NCBI RefSeq assembly: GCF_034067285.1
Contig: NZ_CP139286.1
Location: 930,001 to 994,000 of the forward strand
Reading direction: 5' to 3'
From: Acinetobacter pittii
GTDB lineage: Bacteria > Pseudomonadota > Gammaproteobacteria > Pseudomonadales > Moraxellaceae
DNA length: 64,000 bases
The notes beneath the pieces are model-generated. The model saw only the letters and a program-made list of their open reading frames with translations, did not search any database and was not told the DNA's origin. A program made the translations under genes and the position numbers. Positions within the stretch are counted from its first letter, which is position 1. The number at the start of each line of letters is the position of its first letter. Below are positions 47,993 through 56,493 of the stretch, piece by piece.

Positions 47993-49135
47993 ATGAAGAA
48001 AGTTTTTATATCTATTGTATTTGGAACCCGACCTGAATTAATCAAACTTGCTCCTGTTATTTTATTGGCAAAACAAGATCCTCGCTTTCAAGTTGAGGTA
48101 ATTTTTACTGGACAACATGATGAATTGGTCAGAGATGCGATAGATTTCTTTGGGGTTGAAATTGACCACCGTCTTAAAATTATGAATGCTGGACAAAGTT
48201 TAAACCAGCTATTAATTCATGGTTTGAGTCAAATCGAGAATGTATACGCTGACGGACAAAAAAGAGATGCAATTGTTATTCAGGGGGATACAACAACTGT
48301 GTTAGCCGCTGGATTAGTCGCGTTTTCAATGAAAGTTCCTGTTGCGCATGTTGAAGCTGGTTTGCGTTCTTATGATTTGGATCATCCCTTTCCTGAAGAG
48401 GGAAATCGTCAGTTAGTTTCACGTATTACCAAATGGCATTTTGCCCCGACTGAACAATCAAAAAGAAATCTACTTAATGAACAAATTCCGCCAGAACTTA
48501 TTACTGTTACAGGCAATACAGTCGTTGATGCGGTGTATTTAGGACGTAAGTTAATTTCCGAAAAATCGGATTTGAAGAATCAGCTTGAACCTTATGGAAT
48601 TCAATTAAAGCAGGATGACAAAGTTGTACTTATTACTGCTCATCGTCGTGAAAACTTTGGTGGTGGAATTCAAAATATTTGCAATGCGGTTGAGCATTTA
48701 GCCCAAGACCATCCTGATTTACATTTTATTTGGCCAGTCCATTTAAACCCAGCCGTACATGATGTGGTTCATGATAAGTTTAAAGATCATTCGCAGATCC
48801 ATTTGGTTAAACCATTAGACTATCCTAGTTTATTGGCAGTCATAGACCGATCTACTTTTATTTTGACGGACTCAGGTGGCTTACAAGAAGAGAGTCCATC
48901 ATTTAATAAGCCAGTTTTAATCTTACGAGACACCACAGAACGACCTGAAGTTGTTGAAGTTGGGGCAGGTGTTTTAGTGGGTACAAACCAACAAAAAATT
49001 ATTGAAGAAGCTGAAAAGCTACTCACTGACCAACAGCACTATGAGAAAATGGCACATGTAGAAAACCCATTTGGTGATGGGCAAGCTGCTCAACGTATTC
49101 TCGATCAAATTGCTAAATCTTATGAATTGGCATAA
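47993..49135 (+). CDS. wecB: UDP-N-acetylglucosamine 2-epimerase
   Basis: WecB interconverts UDP-GlcNAc and UDP-ManNAc. The sequence has FGTRPELIKLAP at residues 10-21, QGDTTTVLA, HVEAGLRS, FPEEGNRQL, ITAHRRENFG and DSGGLQEE, all family-diagnostic. At 380 aa it is normal. It is fused by spacing (1 nt) to the outer-membrane gene, so it should supply the sugar nucleotide for this locus. In E. coli, wecB (nfrC) is needed with nfrA and nfrB for the phage-N4 receptor glycan. Its stop lies only 8 nt from the stop of the opposing operon. Confidence 0.95.
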   Translation: MKKVFISIVFGTRPELIKLAPVILLAKQDPRFQVEVIFTGQHDELVRDAIDFFGVEIDHRLKIMNAGQSLNQLLIHGLSQIENVYADGQKRDAIVIQGDTTTVLAAGLVAFSMKVPVAHVEAGLRSYDLDHPFPEEGNRQLVSRITKWHFAPTEQSKRNLLNEQIPPELITVTGNTVVDAVYLGRKLISEKSDLKNQLEPYGIQLKQDDKVVLITAHRRENFGGGIQNICNAVEHLAQDHPDLHFIWPVHLNPAVHDVVHDKFKDHSQIHLVKPLDYPSLLAVIDRSTFILTDSGGLQEESPSFNKPVLILRDTTERPEVVEVGAGVLVGTNQQKIIEEAEKLLTDQQHYEKMAHVENPFGDGQAAQRILDQIAKSYELA

Positions 49136-49143
49136 TGGTGAGT

Positions 49144-50040
49144 TCAGAATCTCTTCTCACTTATGGATTTATTAACCCCACCATAAGTGAGTCGGTACCA
49201 TAAGCTCACAATATTAACGCACCAACGATTCATGTAATGAGGACCATCAAAAATATAAACAGTTTTGCCTTCGTACGCTTTTAGCTGAGAAATAATTTCC
49301 CAAGGATACGCGGCTCTAAATTGCCCATTCTTTTTTACCCTAAAAGCTTCTAACACTATAATTACTCTATCTTTCCCAAGCTTCTGTTCAAGTTGTTCTA
49401 AAATATGTTTGGCTTGTTGAGGTGAGCGAACACCCACGCCAACACCATCTTGAAAAAAAACTCCAGTATGGTCAGGTAGCCAGCTTTTAACCCATAAATC
49501 ATAATGTTCAGGTTCGCTTTCGCCACTATAAATACTTACCCAGACTGGTGAGGGGAGTTTAGATAATACATGACCCAAAGCACTTACTCTTAGCCAAGTT
49601 GGATCTGCTTCTACTGGAAAATAATAACCTTTAGGTGCTATTTTTTGTTCTTTTATAATTTGGGTAGATTTTTCACCTAACTCAATGACATTAGCTCGAG
49701 CTTTAGGTTCATTATATTCACCTGCTAAGCCCAATATGATGTTTTTTGCCCAAGGTTCTTGTTTAATTTTTTCTAAATTAATAGCTTTTTCCCATTGTGG
49801 AAAATTTGATTCTTTCCACCATGATTTAGATTCAACCACAGACCATTGAGGAACAAAGGTATCAACACCTAAATAGTGCCAATTTCCCTCTGGTGGAGTT
49901 GTATCATTGTCGGGCTGCCAAAAAATGCCTTCAATATGCGGGGCTTGACCTTGATGTTTGAAAAGCCCTGCATATGCGATGACACTACATATAATTAAAA
50001 TAATAAATGCAGCTATTTTAATTGGTATCTGTTTTCTCAT
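49144..50040 (-). CDS. Putative periplasmic TIM-barrel glycoside hydrolase-like protein
   Basis: The 298-residue protein has one N-terminal hydrophobic segment (IAAFIILIICSVIAYAGLF) that is a signal or anchor. The body looks like a (beta/alpha)8 barrel of the DUF4434/glycosidase type: YLGVDTFVPQWSVV, ILGLAGEYNEP, YYFPVEADPTW, VWVSIYSG, GVFFQDGVG, IIVLEAFR, VYIFDGPH, each a strand ending in acidic or aromatic residues. Likely catalytic acids are in GEYNEP, VEADP and LEAFR. It may trim the polymer in the periplasm, as BcsZ or PgaB do. It overlaps the BcsB-like gene by 23 nt and is last in its operon. Confidence 0.6.
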   Translation of the reverse strand: MRKQIPIKIAAFIILIICSVIAYAGLFKHQGQAPHIEGIFWQPDNDTTPPEGNWHYLGVDTFVPQWSVVESKSWWKESNFPQWEKAINLEKIKQEPWAKNIILGLAGEYNEPKARANVIELGEKSTQIIKEQKIAPKGYYFPVEADPTWLRVSALGHVLSKLPSPVWVSIYSGESEPEHYDLWVKSWLPDHTGVFFQDGVGVGVRSPQQAKHILEQLEQKLGKDRVIIVLEAFRVKKNGQFRAAYPWEIISQLKAYEGKTVYIFDGPHYMNRWCVNIVSLWYRLTYGGVNKSISEKRF

Positions 50041-51862
50041 TATTTCGTCTTAACCAGTACCACAAGAAGATAATTATTATCATAATTGCAGAGATAATCA
50101 CAACTAATAAGAAGAAAGAAGACTGTTGGACTAAAGGAGCCTTTTGATTACCGACGATGAGTTTTTGTAAAACATAAATATTTCCATTTTCCGAAACTAA
50201 CATTTTGGTCACGTTATTTGGAATTTTATGTTGGATCTTTTCCCAAAGGTGCATAAACGTTTGTGCACCACCTTCGGAATCAGTAATCACATCAAAGCGA
50301 TTATTGTTATAACTAACAATGAAGCCATTCTGCGCAGCAGGTGCATAAATAATATCCTGATGCATTAATACCTGTTGCTGATAAATATCTTTATTCACAC
50401 GGACATTTACGGATTGTGGCGCGTTCGGTGAATAACGGACTAGATTGAGAGGCATTGGTGCTTCTGTCAAAAGCATTTTTTTCGCCGTTTGACCTAATAC
50501 AATAGCAATATTTAACGCACCTGATTGATCATCAATCGCAATAGTCGGAGTCGTTGCTAAAGTCATTGAAATTGCCGCCACCCCATTTTTGAGTTTATGA
50601 GGAAGCTTTACAGTAGATTTGGCTGTGTCAATCCAGAGTGAACCGTGTGCATTCGGTAAACACTGAGAATTGGCAATGACTGAGTTTTCTAGCTTTAGAC
50701 TAAAATTTGTCGTATTAGAAATGGCTTTTGCGAAAATATTGAACTGACGGTTTACTGGGTCGGAAGCCAGATCCGCCGTTTTCATACTTCCTGCAAGCCC
50801 GCCATCAATCCAAGCCGTAATATTGGAACCTTGTAATAAACCACTTTGAATACGAAGCGCAATTTGTCCTTGCAAAATATCAGTTGGTTGCCATACCGCA
50901 GGGAAATCAAGAAACAAGTTTTTTTCGGCGTGATTTAATCTGAAATCTTCAATGCCTAAATCAGCGAGTGTATCGATTTTTTTAAATTGAGCCCAAGTTG
51001 GATGGGATATCGTATTTGGGAAAAGTGCACTTCCTGTACTCAATTGTTGTACATAAGAAGGATTAATTAACCCATTTATTGCACTCGTTAAGTCTTGTTG
51101 CGTGTGGTATGTAATGGAGAGTGTAGGCACACCATCTACAGGTTTCGTAATTTGTACTAATGCTCCGCCTTTTAGTGGTGCTGGTGAGCGAATAACTTCA
51201 ATAATAAAGTTTGTTTCCGGATTTAAATTTGTTTGACCTGAATCGACCCATTCAATAGGGGTGATTGAAGTCCATGAACTTGCCAATCTAGCGAGCATGG
51301 AGGCTTCTGTAATCTCATTACGATTATATTTTAAAATCCCAACAAAGGGAGTTGGACGTCTCGCTTGTGGGTTAAATAAAGCATCTGGCAAGTCTTTTAA
51401 ACGGTATTCATTACGAATAGGTGTAAAGTCGAGTTGGGAATTGCTTAAATAAGTTAGGTGATCAATATCTTCTGTACAGAATGTTTCTCTGGTTTGATTA
51501 AGCGTAGACGGTTTCGCATATTGTTGAATAATAAAATCCAAACGATGAAAGCCACTCTGACTTGCGGGGATATCAAATTTGAATTGACCATCACCGCTCA
51601 ACGTAGTGTTATAAATCAGTTTATCATCATATTTTACAAGTAAAGTTGTATCACTTTCCGTGGAATAATCACTTGAAAATTGAATGCTTTGCCACTGGGC
51701 ACCTTTTCCAATATAGAAAAAATGTGGCTCGACTGTATATTTGGTTGAGGTACTAATATCGTCGAGTTTCCATGTGTACGCATGAGCAGACATGGCGAGC
51801 ATAAGACTGGTGCTGGCAAGGAGCACTTGAGCTGTTTTATAAAGATCAAAAGTCTTTTTCAT
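50018..51862 (-). CDS. BcsB-like periplasmic subunit of a polysaccharide synthase
   Basis: The 614-residue protein has a signal peptide ending AMSAHA before YTWKLDD, a large periplasmic region of beta-rich domains, and one C-terminal TM segment (FFLLVVIISAIMIIIIFLWYW in part) with a short basic/polar tail. This is the topology of BcsB, which guides cellulose through the periplasm and packs its TM anchor against the synthase. Carbohydrate-binding-like stretches are HFFYIGKGAQWQSIQF and GFHRLDFIIQQY. It is shorter than E. coli BcsB (about 780). The preceding glycosyltransferase stop abuts its ATG (TAAATG). Confidence 0.78.
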   Translation of the reverse strand: MKKTFDLYKTAQVLLASTSLMLAMSAHAYTWKLDDISTSTKYTVEPHFFYIGKGAQWQSIQFSSDYSTESDTTLLVKYDDKLIYNTTLSGDGQFKFDIPASQSGFHRLDFIIQQYAKPSTLNQTRETFCTEDIDHLTYLSNSQLDFTPIRNEYRLKDLPDALFNPQARRPTPFVGILKYNRNEITEASMLARLASSWTSITPIEWVDSGQTNLNPETNFIIEVIRSPAPLKGGALVQITKPVDGVPTLSITYHTQQDLTSAINGLINPSYVQQLSTGSALFPNTISHPTWAQFKKIDTLADLGIEDFRLNHAEKNLFLDFPAVWQPTDILQGQIALRIQSGLLQGSNITAWIDGGLAGSMKTADLASDPVNRQFNIFAKAISNTTNFSLKLENSVIANSQCLPNAHGSLWIDTAKSTVKLPHKLKNGVAAISMTLATTPTIAIDDQSGALNIAIVLGQTAKKMLLTEAPMPLNLVRYSPNAPQSVNVRVNKDIYQQQVLMHQDIIYAPAAQNGFIVSYNNNRFDVITDSEGGAQTFMHLWEKIQHKIPNNVTKMLVSENGNIYVLQKLIVGNQKAPLVQQSSFFLLVVIISAIMIIIIFLWYWLRRNNEKTDTN

Positions 51863-53113
51863 TTATTTTTTCTCCTTGCTACGTTCCGTTTTGTACCATT
51901 GAAGGGAATTACCCTGTATTTTATTTTTAAGCATGTCATATGCGGCTTTAAATACAATAAAAAGAAAGATTTGTGAGTAACTTACATAAGATATAACAGA
52001 GTAAAAGTAGAGTTCTGGTTTAACTTTTTCGAGCGAAAGGGTAAACCACATTTGTGCGACATATAGGCAAAATGAAAGCCCCCACAAAGTGGTAAATGGC
52101 CCCGGAACTGAAATACCTGCAATATCAAGCAACCCAAGAGTTAAAGTGATATGACTCCAGAATAAAGCGGGTACAAAAAGTATGTAGCACATAATGTTAT
52201 TTAGAATTTCAATTCCGATAGGAAAAGGCGTTCTTAACGCTACGGGTAAATATTTACGAGTTACATAAAAATTACCTTGAGTCCAACGGGAGCGCTGTTT
52301 AACAAATACACTTAAAGAGGGTGGGTCTTGCTGCCAACCAATTGCATAAGGCACCCATTTAATCCGTTTTTGGCCGATAAAAATCCTAAAACTCATTTCC
52401 GTATCATCGACTAATGATTTTTCATCAAAACCACCCAAGGTTTCTAAAGCATCACGCCAAATGACATAGTTTGTACCCATTAATGTCGATAATTCAAAAC
52501 GTTGCCAACGCCCGCCTTGGAAAATCCATTGAAAAAAGATGAATTCGATTGCGATAAATCGGGTCAAAATACTATCTTGCCAGTTGCGCGTTCTTACTTT
52601 CCCGTTGACGGCCACTAATTTTTTATCGGCAAGGAGGGTTTGAGCGAGCAGGCGAACACAATCGGGTTCTGGTGTACTGTCCGCATCATAGACAACAATC
52701 AATTCGCCTTTGGCATGGGGAAGGCCATTATTCAGCGTTCTAGATTTACCTTTGCCCCCCATTCCTTTAGGAACATTGACAATTTTTATGCAAGGATAAA
52801 TCTGTGCCAAATTTTCGGCAATTTCTAAGGTGTTATCTTTAGATCCATCATTAATCAGTAGAACTTCATATGCTTCGGCTGGGTAATCTTGTTGAGCAAT
52901 TGCATGCAAAGTATCTTCAATCACAACGCCTTCATTGTAAGCAGGGATCAAGACACTCAGAACGGGCCACCTCTCTGGTATAGGAAGGTTTTGTAATTCT
53001 TTTTCCGCTGTTTTTGAATATTTCCAAGCTTGATAACTTAACCACGCCCAAAATGCTTGTGGAATCCAAATCCCTAAAAAACCAAATAAAAAGAGAATAT
53101 CAATTGGAGCCAT
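51863..53113 (-). CDS. Processive family-2 glycosyltransferase (polysaccharide synthase)
   Basis: The 416-residue membrane protein has the motifs of processive GT2 synthases (cellulose, hyaluronan, PNAG): LSVLIPAYNE at 52-61, NDGS with Asp89, the DAD metal/UDP site at 143-145, DDTE at 236-239 in the place of TED/EDT, and QRSRW at 273-277 (QxxRW). One TM segment is at the N-terminus (about 8-30) and about four follow the catalytic domain. There is no PilZ domain, unlike BcsA, and no MshEN domain, unlike NfrB. The polymer is not known; GlcNAc- or ManNAc-based is inferred from wecB. It overlaps its upstream neighbour by 14 nt. Confidence 0.9.
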   Translation of the reverse strand: MAPIDILFLFGFLGIWIPQAFWAWLSYQAWKYSKTAEKELQNLPIPERWPVLSVLIPAYNEGVVIEDTLHAIAQQDYPAEAYEVLLINDGSKDNTLEIAENLAQIYPCIKIVNVPKGMGGKGKSRTLNNGLPHAKGELIVVYDADSTPEPDCVRLLAQTLLADKKLVAVNGKVRTRNWQDSILTRFIAIEFIFFQWIFQGGRWQRFELSTLMGTNYVIWRDALETLGGFDEKSLVDDTEMSFRIFIGQKRIKWVPYAIGWQQDPPSLSVFVKQRSRWTQGNFYVTRKYLPVALRTPFPIGIEILNNIMCYILFVPALFWSHITLTLGLLDIAGISVPGPFTTLWGLSFCLYVAQMWFTLSLEKVKPELYFYSVISYVSYSQIFLFIVFKAAYDMLKNKIQGNSLQWYKTERSKEKK

Positions 53114-53996
53114 TTGTTCGTACCCTCCTGATAATAGAAGAGATGAGCAACAATAGTAAAATTAGCCCGACTACCAGTGAAAACCAAGATATATAACTAC
53201 CAAATGTACCGAGAAGGTTTGGATAACTACTTGTTAAAATAAGGTCAAGCGGAACTACAACAGTGCTTAGCCCAATGAAAATATAGCCAAGAAGGCTTGT
53301 TTTTACTTCTTCGGGTGTACTTACATAATTGATATTATTAAATTTCCAAGAGATACCGAGTTGAGGGTATCGGATATTTGTTGTTGGTAAATCAGCAGGA
53401 GGATTAATAATAATTTCATAACCAGACATATGGTTATTAAAACTTTTAGCTGAGTAGAATAAATGTTGGCCTTGCAAGATTTCTCGTGAAGGTAGGGGAA
53501 GCTGTGCCGGATTGAATTGAATAATATAGCTACCCGCAGGTTGTGAAATTAAATTTTCATCCCAACCTGTTGAAACAAAAGCAGCCATGGGCCGTAAACC
53601 AATGGCAGTGGAAAATGTGGCTTTGGCCGCAAAATATTGAGGTTGCTCTGATTTATAGAGTGCAATCGGAATCGCACCTTGGCTTACTGCTTCTTTGAGC
53701 AAGAAATAATGAGGAAATCCGAATACTTCATCCGGTAATATAATGCCAGGCTTAATTCCTTTGTGAATCAGCTGTTGAAAACTATCTGAACTGATTTGGT
53801 CAATTGTAAAAACAGGCCACCATGTATCTTGATATGGGAAAAACATAGAAAGATCATCTGTACTCTGAACTTCTTTTTTATTTTGTTCTGCTTTAATTTC
53901 ACAATGATAATATTGGCGGTAGAACTGTTGTAAAGTAGCGTCTGGATATTGGCTAGAAGCAATAATAATTCCACAAATATTAAGAAGATTGGACAT
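53100..53996 (-). CDS. Orphan two-TM protein of the exopolysaccharide locus
   Basis: The 298-residue protein has no N-terminal signal. Residues 1-220 form a soluble domain with some Rossmann-like strand-loop features (LNICGIIIASSQYPD, HKGIKPGIILPDEVFGFPH in part, GAIPIALYKSE). Two TM segments follow near the C-terminus (LLGYIFIGLSTVVVPLDLIL, ISWFSLVVGLILLLLLISSI), ending in basic IIRRVRTNGSN. I do not recognise a family. The soluble domain should be cytoplasmic. Overlap with the glycosyltransferase (14 nt) and a TAATG junction with the GGDEF-like gene show it belongs to the machine. Confidence 0.65.
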   Translation of the reverse strand: MSNLLNICGIIIASSQYPDATLQQFYRQYYHCEIKAEQNKKEVQSTDDLSMFFPYQDTWWPVFTIDQISSDSFQQLIHKGIKPGIILPDEVFGFPHYFLLKEAVSQGAIPIALYKSEQPQYFAAKATFSTAIGLRPMAAFVSTGWDENLISQPAGSYIIQFNPAQLPLPSREILQGQHLFYSAKSFNNHMSGYEIIINPPADLPTTNIRYPQLGISWKFNNINYVSTPEEVKTSLLGYIFIGLSTVVVPLDLILTSSYPNLLGTFGSYISWFSLVVGLILLLLLISSIIRRVRTNGSN

Positions 53997-54742
53997 TAGT
54001 TCATCTCCTCAGGCGGAATAGGAATAACTTTATATTCCACCTCAAGACGTAGTGTCATAATTTCTCTTAATTTTTTAATAAAATCAGGTTCTTCATCCGT
54101 TTTTTGGTTGCGAATTACAATACTGTATATTTTTTCAAGATCATCATCGGCAAATTGGAAAATAATTTCTTGCGGCTGATGCTGGCTCAAAATTTTGATC
54201 ATTTCATTTTGAGTGGTTTTCCATACATCATCACCTAACATTTCTTTAATTAAGCTGCGGTTGAGAATTTTGATTTCAAAGACTTCATAGTCTTGTATTT
54301 GATGATGATCGAGAAGTTTAAAGAAACTACGTTGAAAGTACTTGAGTGCACTTAGTGGGAAAATATCACGTCGGTAATTACGGTCATAGCTTTGAATGTC
54401 ACGGTACTTTTGGACATTAATTTCAATATTATGGCGTATAGCGCTAAGAAAAAGAGGAATGAGAGGGATAATAAAAAGTAAAAGAAGCTGCCTTTCAATA
54501 TGGGTTTGTGCACTTAAATCAAGCAAGAAATATACAGCAACCCCTACGAAAGCGATTAGCCCAACGATTAAAGATGCACCAACTTGTAAAAAAGCTCCAG
54601 AAATTAAAAGAATAAGGATGAAAATCCAGCTTCCTCTAAAACTTACAGGCAACCACTCATACGCTACTATGCCCATAAATAGATGAGCTGCGATAATCCA
54701 TAAGACGAGTGTTCTTCCAGGGTTCTTTTGTTGTTGTTGCAT
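53996..54742 (-). CDS. Membrane protein with degenerate GGDEF-like domain
   Basis: The 248-residue protein has about four TM segments in its first 110 residues, then a cytoplasmic domain. The pattern FPLSALKYFQRSFFKLLDHH, EVFEIKILNRSLIKEML, and IIFQFADDDLEKIYSIVI matches the order of a GGDEF domain (LTGLxNRRxF, the metal-binding strand, then RxGGDEF), but the signature is FADDD and no RxxD site is seen. It should therefore not make c-di-GMP and could be a sensor or scaffold, in the way PelD works. It is the first gene of the five-gene minus-strand operon. The fold call is moderate. Confidence 0.55.
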   Translation of the reverse strand: MQQQQKNPGRTLVLWIIAAHLFMGIVAYEWLPVSFRGSWIFILILLISGAFLQVGASLIVGLIAFVGVAVYFLLDLSAQTHIERQLLLLFIIPLIPLFLSAIRHNIEINVQKYRDIQSYDRNYRRDIFPLSALKYFQRSFFKLLDHHQIQDYEVFEIKILNRSLIKEMLGDDVWKTTQNEMIKILSQHQPQEIIFQFADDDLEKIYSIVIRNQKTDEEPDFIKKLREIMTLRLEVEYKVIPIPPEEMN

Positions 54743-54934
54743 GTGAGCTATGGTTACCTTCTGGTAATGATAGTTTTTATACTTTTATTACTAAATGTGA
54801 GGTATTACGAAGTTATTGTTGTTTATGACCTTTTTAAGTATCTATTATGTTTATTTTTAGATCAAAGTCACCATTTAGTCAAATACTGTTATTATTTTTT
54901 AATTAAAAATAAACAGATAAGACCTAACTCTTAT

Positions 54935-56377
54935 TTAAATACTCTTGAAAGTTTCAATTGCTTTAAGACGTGTTTCCTTTAAATCAACTATTGGTTTTGG
55001 ATAATTTAACTGAGTATTCGTTTTGGTTGAGTAGGGTTCATGAATGGCTTTATTGTCTAGATGAGCTAATTCTTCAACCCATTGACGAATATAATCCCCA
55101 TTTGGATCAAATTTCTTTGATTGAGCAATAGGATTAAAAATTCTAAAGTAAGGTACAGCATCGGTTCCTGTAGAAGCGCACCATTGCCAACCACCATTGT
55201 TTGCTGCTAAATCACCATCGATTAAATGCTCCATAAACCATTGTTCACCAATACGCCAATCTATCAGTAAGTTTTTACATAAAAACATGGCCGTAATCAT
55301 GCGAACACGATTATGCATCCATCCTGTTTTTAGAAGTTGGCGCATTCCAGCATCAATAATCGGTATACCCGTCTGGCCAGTTTGCCATGCGGTGAGGTGC
55401 TCTGGATTATAATTCCATTTGATTTTCTGAGTATCCTTTTTAAATGGAATGTGTTTAGAAACATGGGGGAAATCAAATAAAATATGTTGATAAAATTCTC
55501 GCCAAAGCAGTTCATCTAGCCAAGTCTGCTGGCCTTCATTCGTCAAATGAAAGTTGCCATGTTCAGTTCTAAAAAGGGCCTGCAGGCATTGACGAATAGA
55601 CAAAATTCCAAGGTTTAAATAGGGAGAAAGTTGACTAGTTCCTTTCACATGGGGAAAGTCACGCTCTAATTTATAGTCAAATAAATGATCTTTAATAAAT
55701 ACATCGAGCTGCTCTAGAGCAAATCTCTCTCCAACTGGCCATAGGTCTTCTTGTTCTTTAGAAACAGATGAGTCAAAAAAAGCTTCGATATCTTCTAGAG
55801 TTAAGCTGTTTATTTTTGAAAAAGAAGTGGGGTAGTCATTTTGCTTTTCAGGAATCGGATAGCATTGAGGTAAACCACTAATATCCAATTTTGAATAACA
55901 GGCTTTTTTGAATGCACCGAAAACCTGGTAGGGCTGTTGTGACTGATTGCGAATAGAACGTAAAGGAAAAATTGTACGATCATGGAATAAAAAGAGTTCT
56001 TTACCTTGCTGATTTAAAACTTCCTGTACAGTTTTATCTCTTTTTAATTCATTAAAGCCGATCTCTATATTTGAATAGACGTTTTTAATATTGAGCTGAT
56101 TTGTCAGTTTACCCATTAAGTCAGCAATACTTTTCCAGCAAGGCGTGACTTGGATAATAAGTGGAATGTTAAGCTGTTCTAATTCTTTTTTGAGCTGTTG
56201 AAGCTGACGTAAATAGAAATTAATTTTTATAGGTGCGTCGTGGTGCGTTTGCCATTGTTCAGGCGATAAAATAATTAATCCAATACAAGGTCCTTGTTGA
56301 GATGCATGCCATAAAGCAGCATGGTCTCGAACTCTTAAATCCTGACGAAACCAAACCAGCTGATTTACGTTTGACAT
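54935..56377 (-). CDS. phrB: Deoxyribodipyrimidine photolyase
   Basis: PhrB uses light, FAD and an antenna cofactor to split cyclobutane pyrimidine dimers. The N-terminal photolyase domain starts LVWFRQDLRVRDHAAL, and the FAD-binding domain has LDELLWREFYQHILFDFP (in part), GIPIIDAGMRQLLKTGWMHNR (in part) and NNGGWQWCASTGTDA with the conserved Trp residues of the electron chain. At 480 aa it is normal (E. coli 472). It is a single gene, 190 nt from the start of the exopolysaccharide operon. Confidence 0.96.
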   Translation of the reverse strand: MSNVNQLVWFRQDLRVRDHAALWHASQQGPCIGLIILSPEQWQTHHDAPIKINFYLRQLQQLKKELEQLNIPLIIQVTPCWKSIADLMGKLTNQLNIKNVYSNIEIGFNELKRDKTVQEVLNQQGKELFLFHDRTIFPLRSIRNQSQQPYQVFGAFKKACYSKLDISGLPQCYPIPEKQNDYPTSFSKINSLTLEDIEAFFDSSVSKEQEDLWPVGERFALEQLDVFIKDHLFDYKLERDFPHVKGTSQLSPYLNLGILSIRQCLQALFRTEHGNFHLTNEGQQTWLDELLWREFYQHILFDFPHVSKHIPFKKDTQKIKWNYNPEHLTAWQTGQTGIPIIDAGMRQLLKTGWMHNRVRMITAMFLCKNLLIDWRIGEQWFMEHLIDGDLAANNGGWQWCASTGTDAVPYFRIFNPIAQSKKFDPNGDYIRQWVEELAHLDNKAIHEPYSTKTNTQLNYPKPIVDLKETRLKAIETFKSI

Positions 56378-56444
56378 GAAAAATGACCTTTATAAATTTA
56401 AGTGAGCGAGAGAATTATTAAAATAGTATATAAAAATAAAAACA

Positions 56445-56471
56445 TAAAAAAAGCAAAGCCGAAGCTTTGCT
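56445..56471 (-). terminator. Terminator after the FKBP gene
   Basis: On the minus strand the stem GCAAAGC/GCTTTGC has a stable TTCG tetraloop and is followed by seven T. Confidence 0.9.
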
Positions 56472-56493
56472 CTTATTCATCTTTAAAGATGAA

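Noticed and set aside
46774..54742. Calling this locus a plain cellulose (bcs) or pga operon
   Set aside because: There is no PilZ-containing BcsA, no BcsC-size protein, no PgaB deacetylase and no PgaD; wecB is not part of cellulose or PNAG loci.
54728..54982. 84-codon hydrophobic ORF on the plus strand between the exopolysaccharide operon and phrB
   Set aside because: It starts inside the opposite-strand gene, lacks a ribosome-binding site, and overlaps the phrB end; its Leu/Tyr richness comes from A+T-rich DNA.
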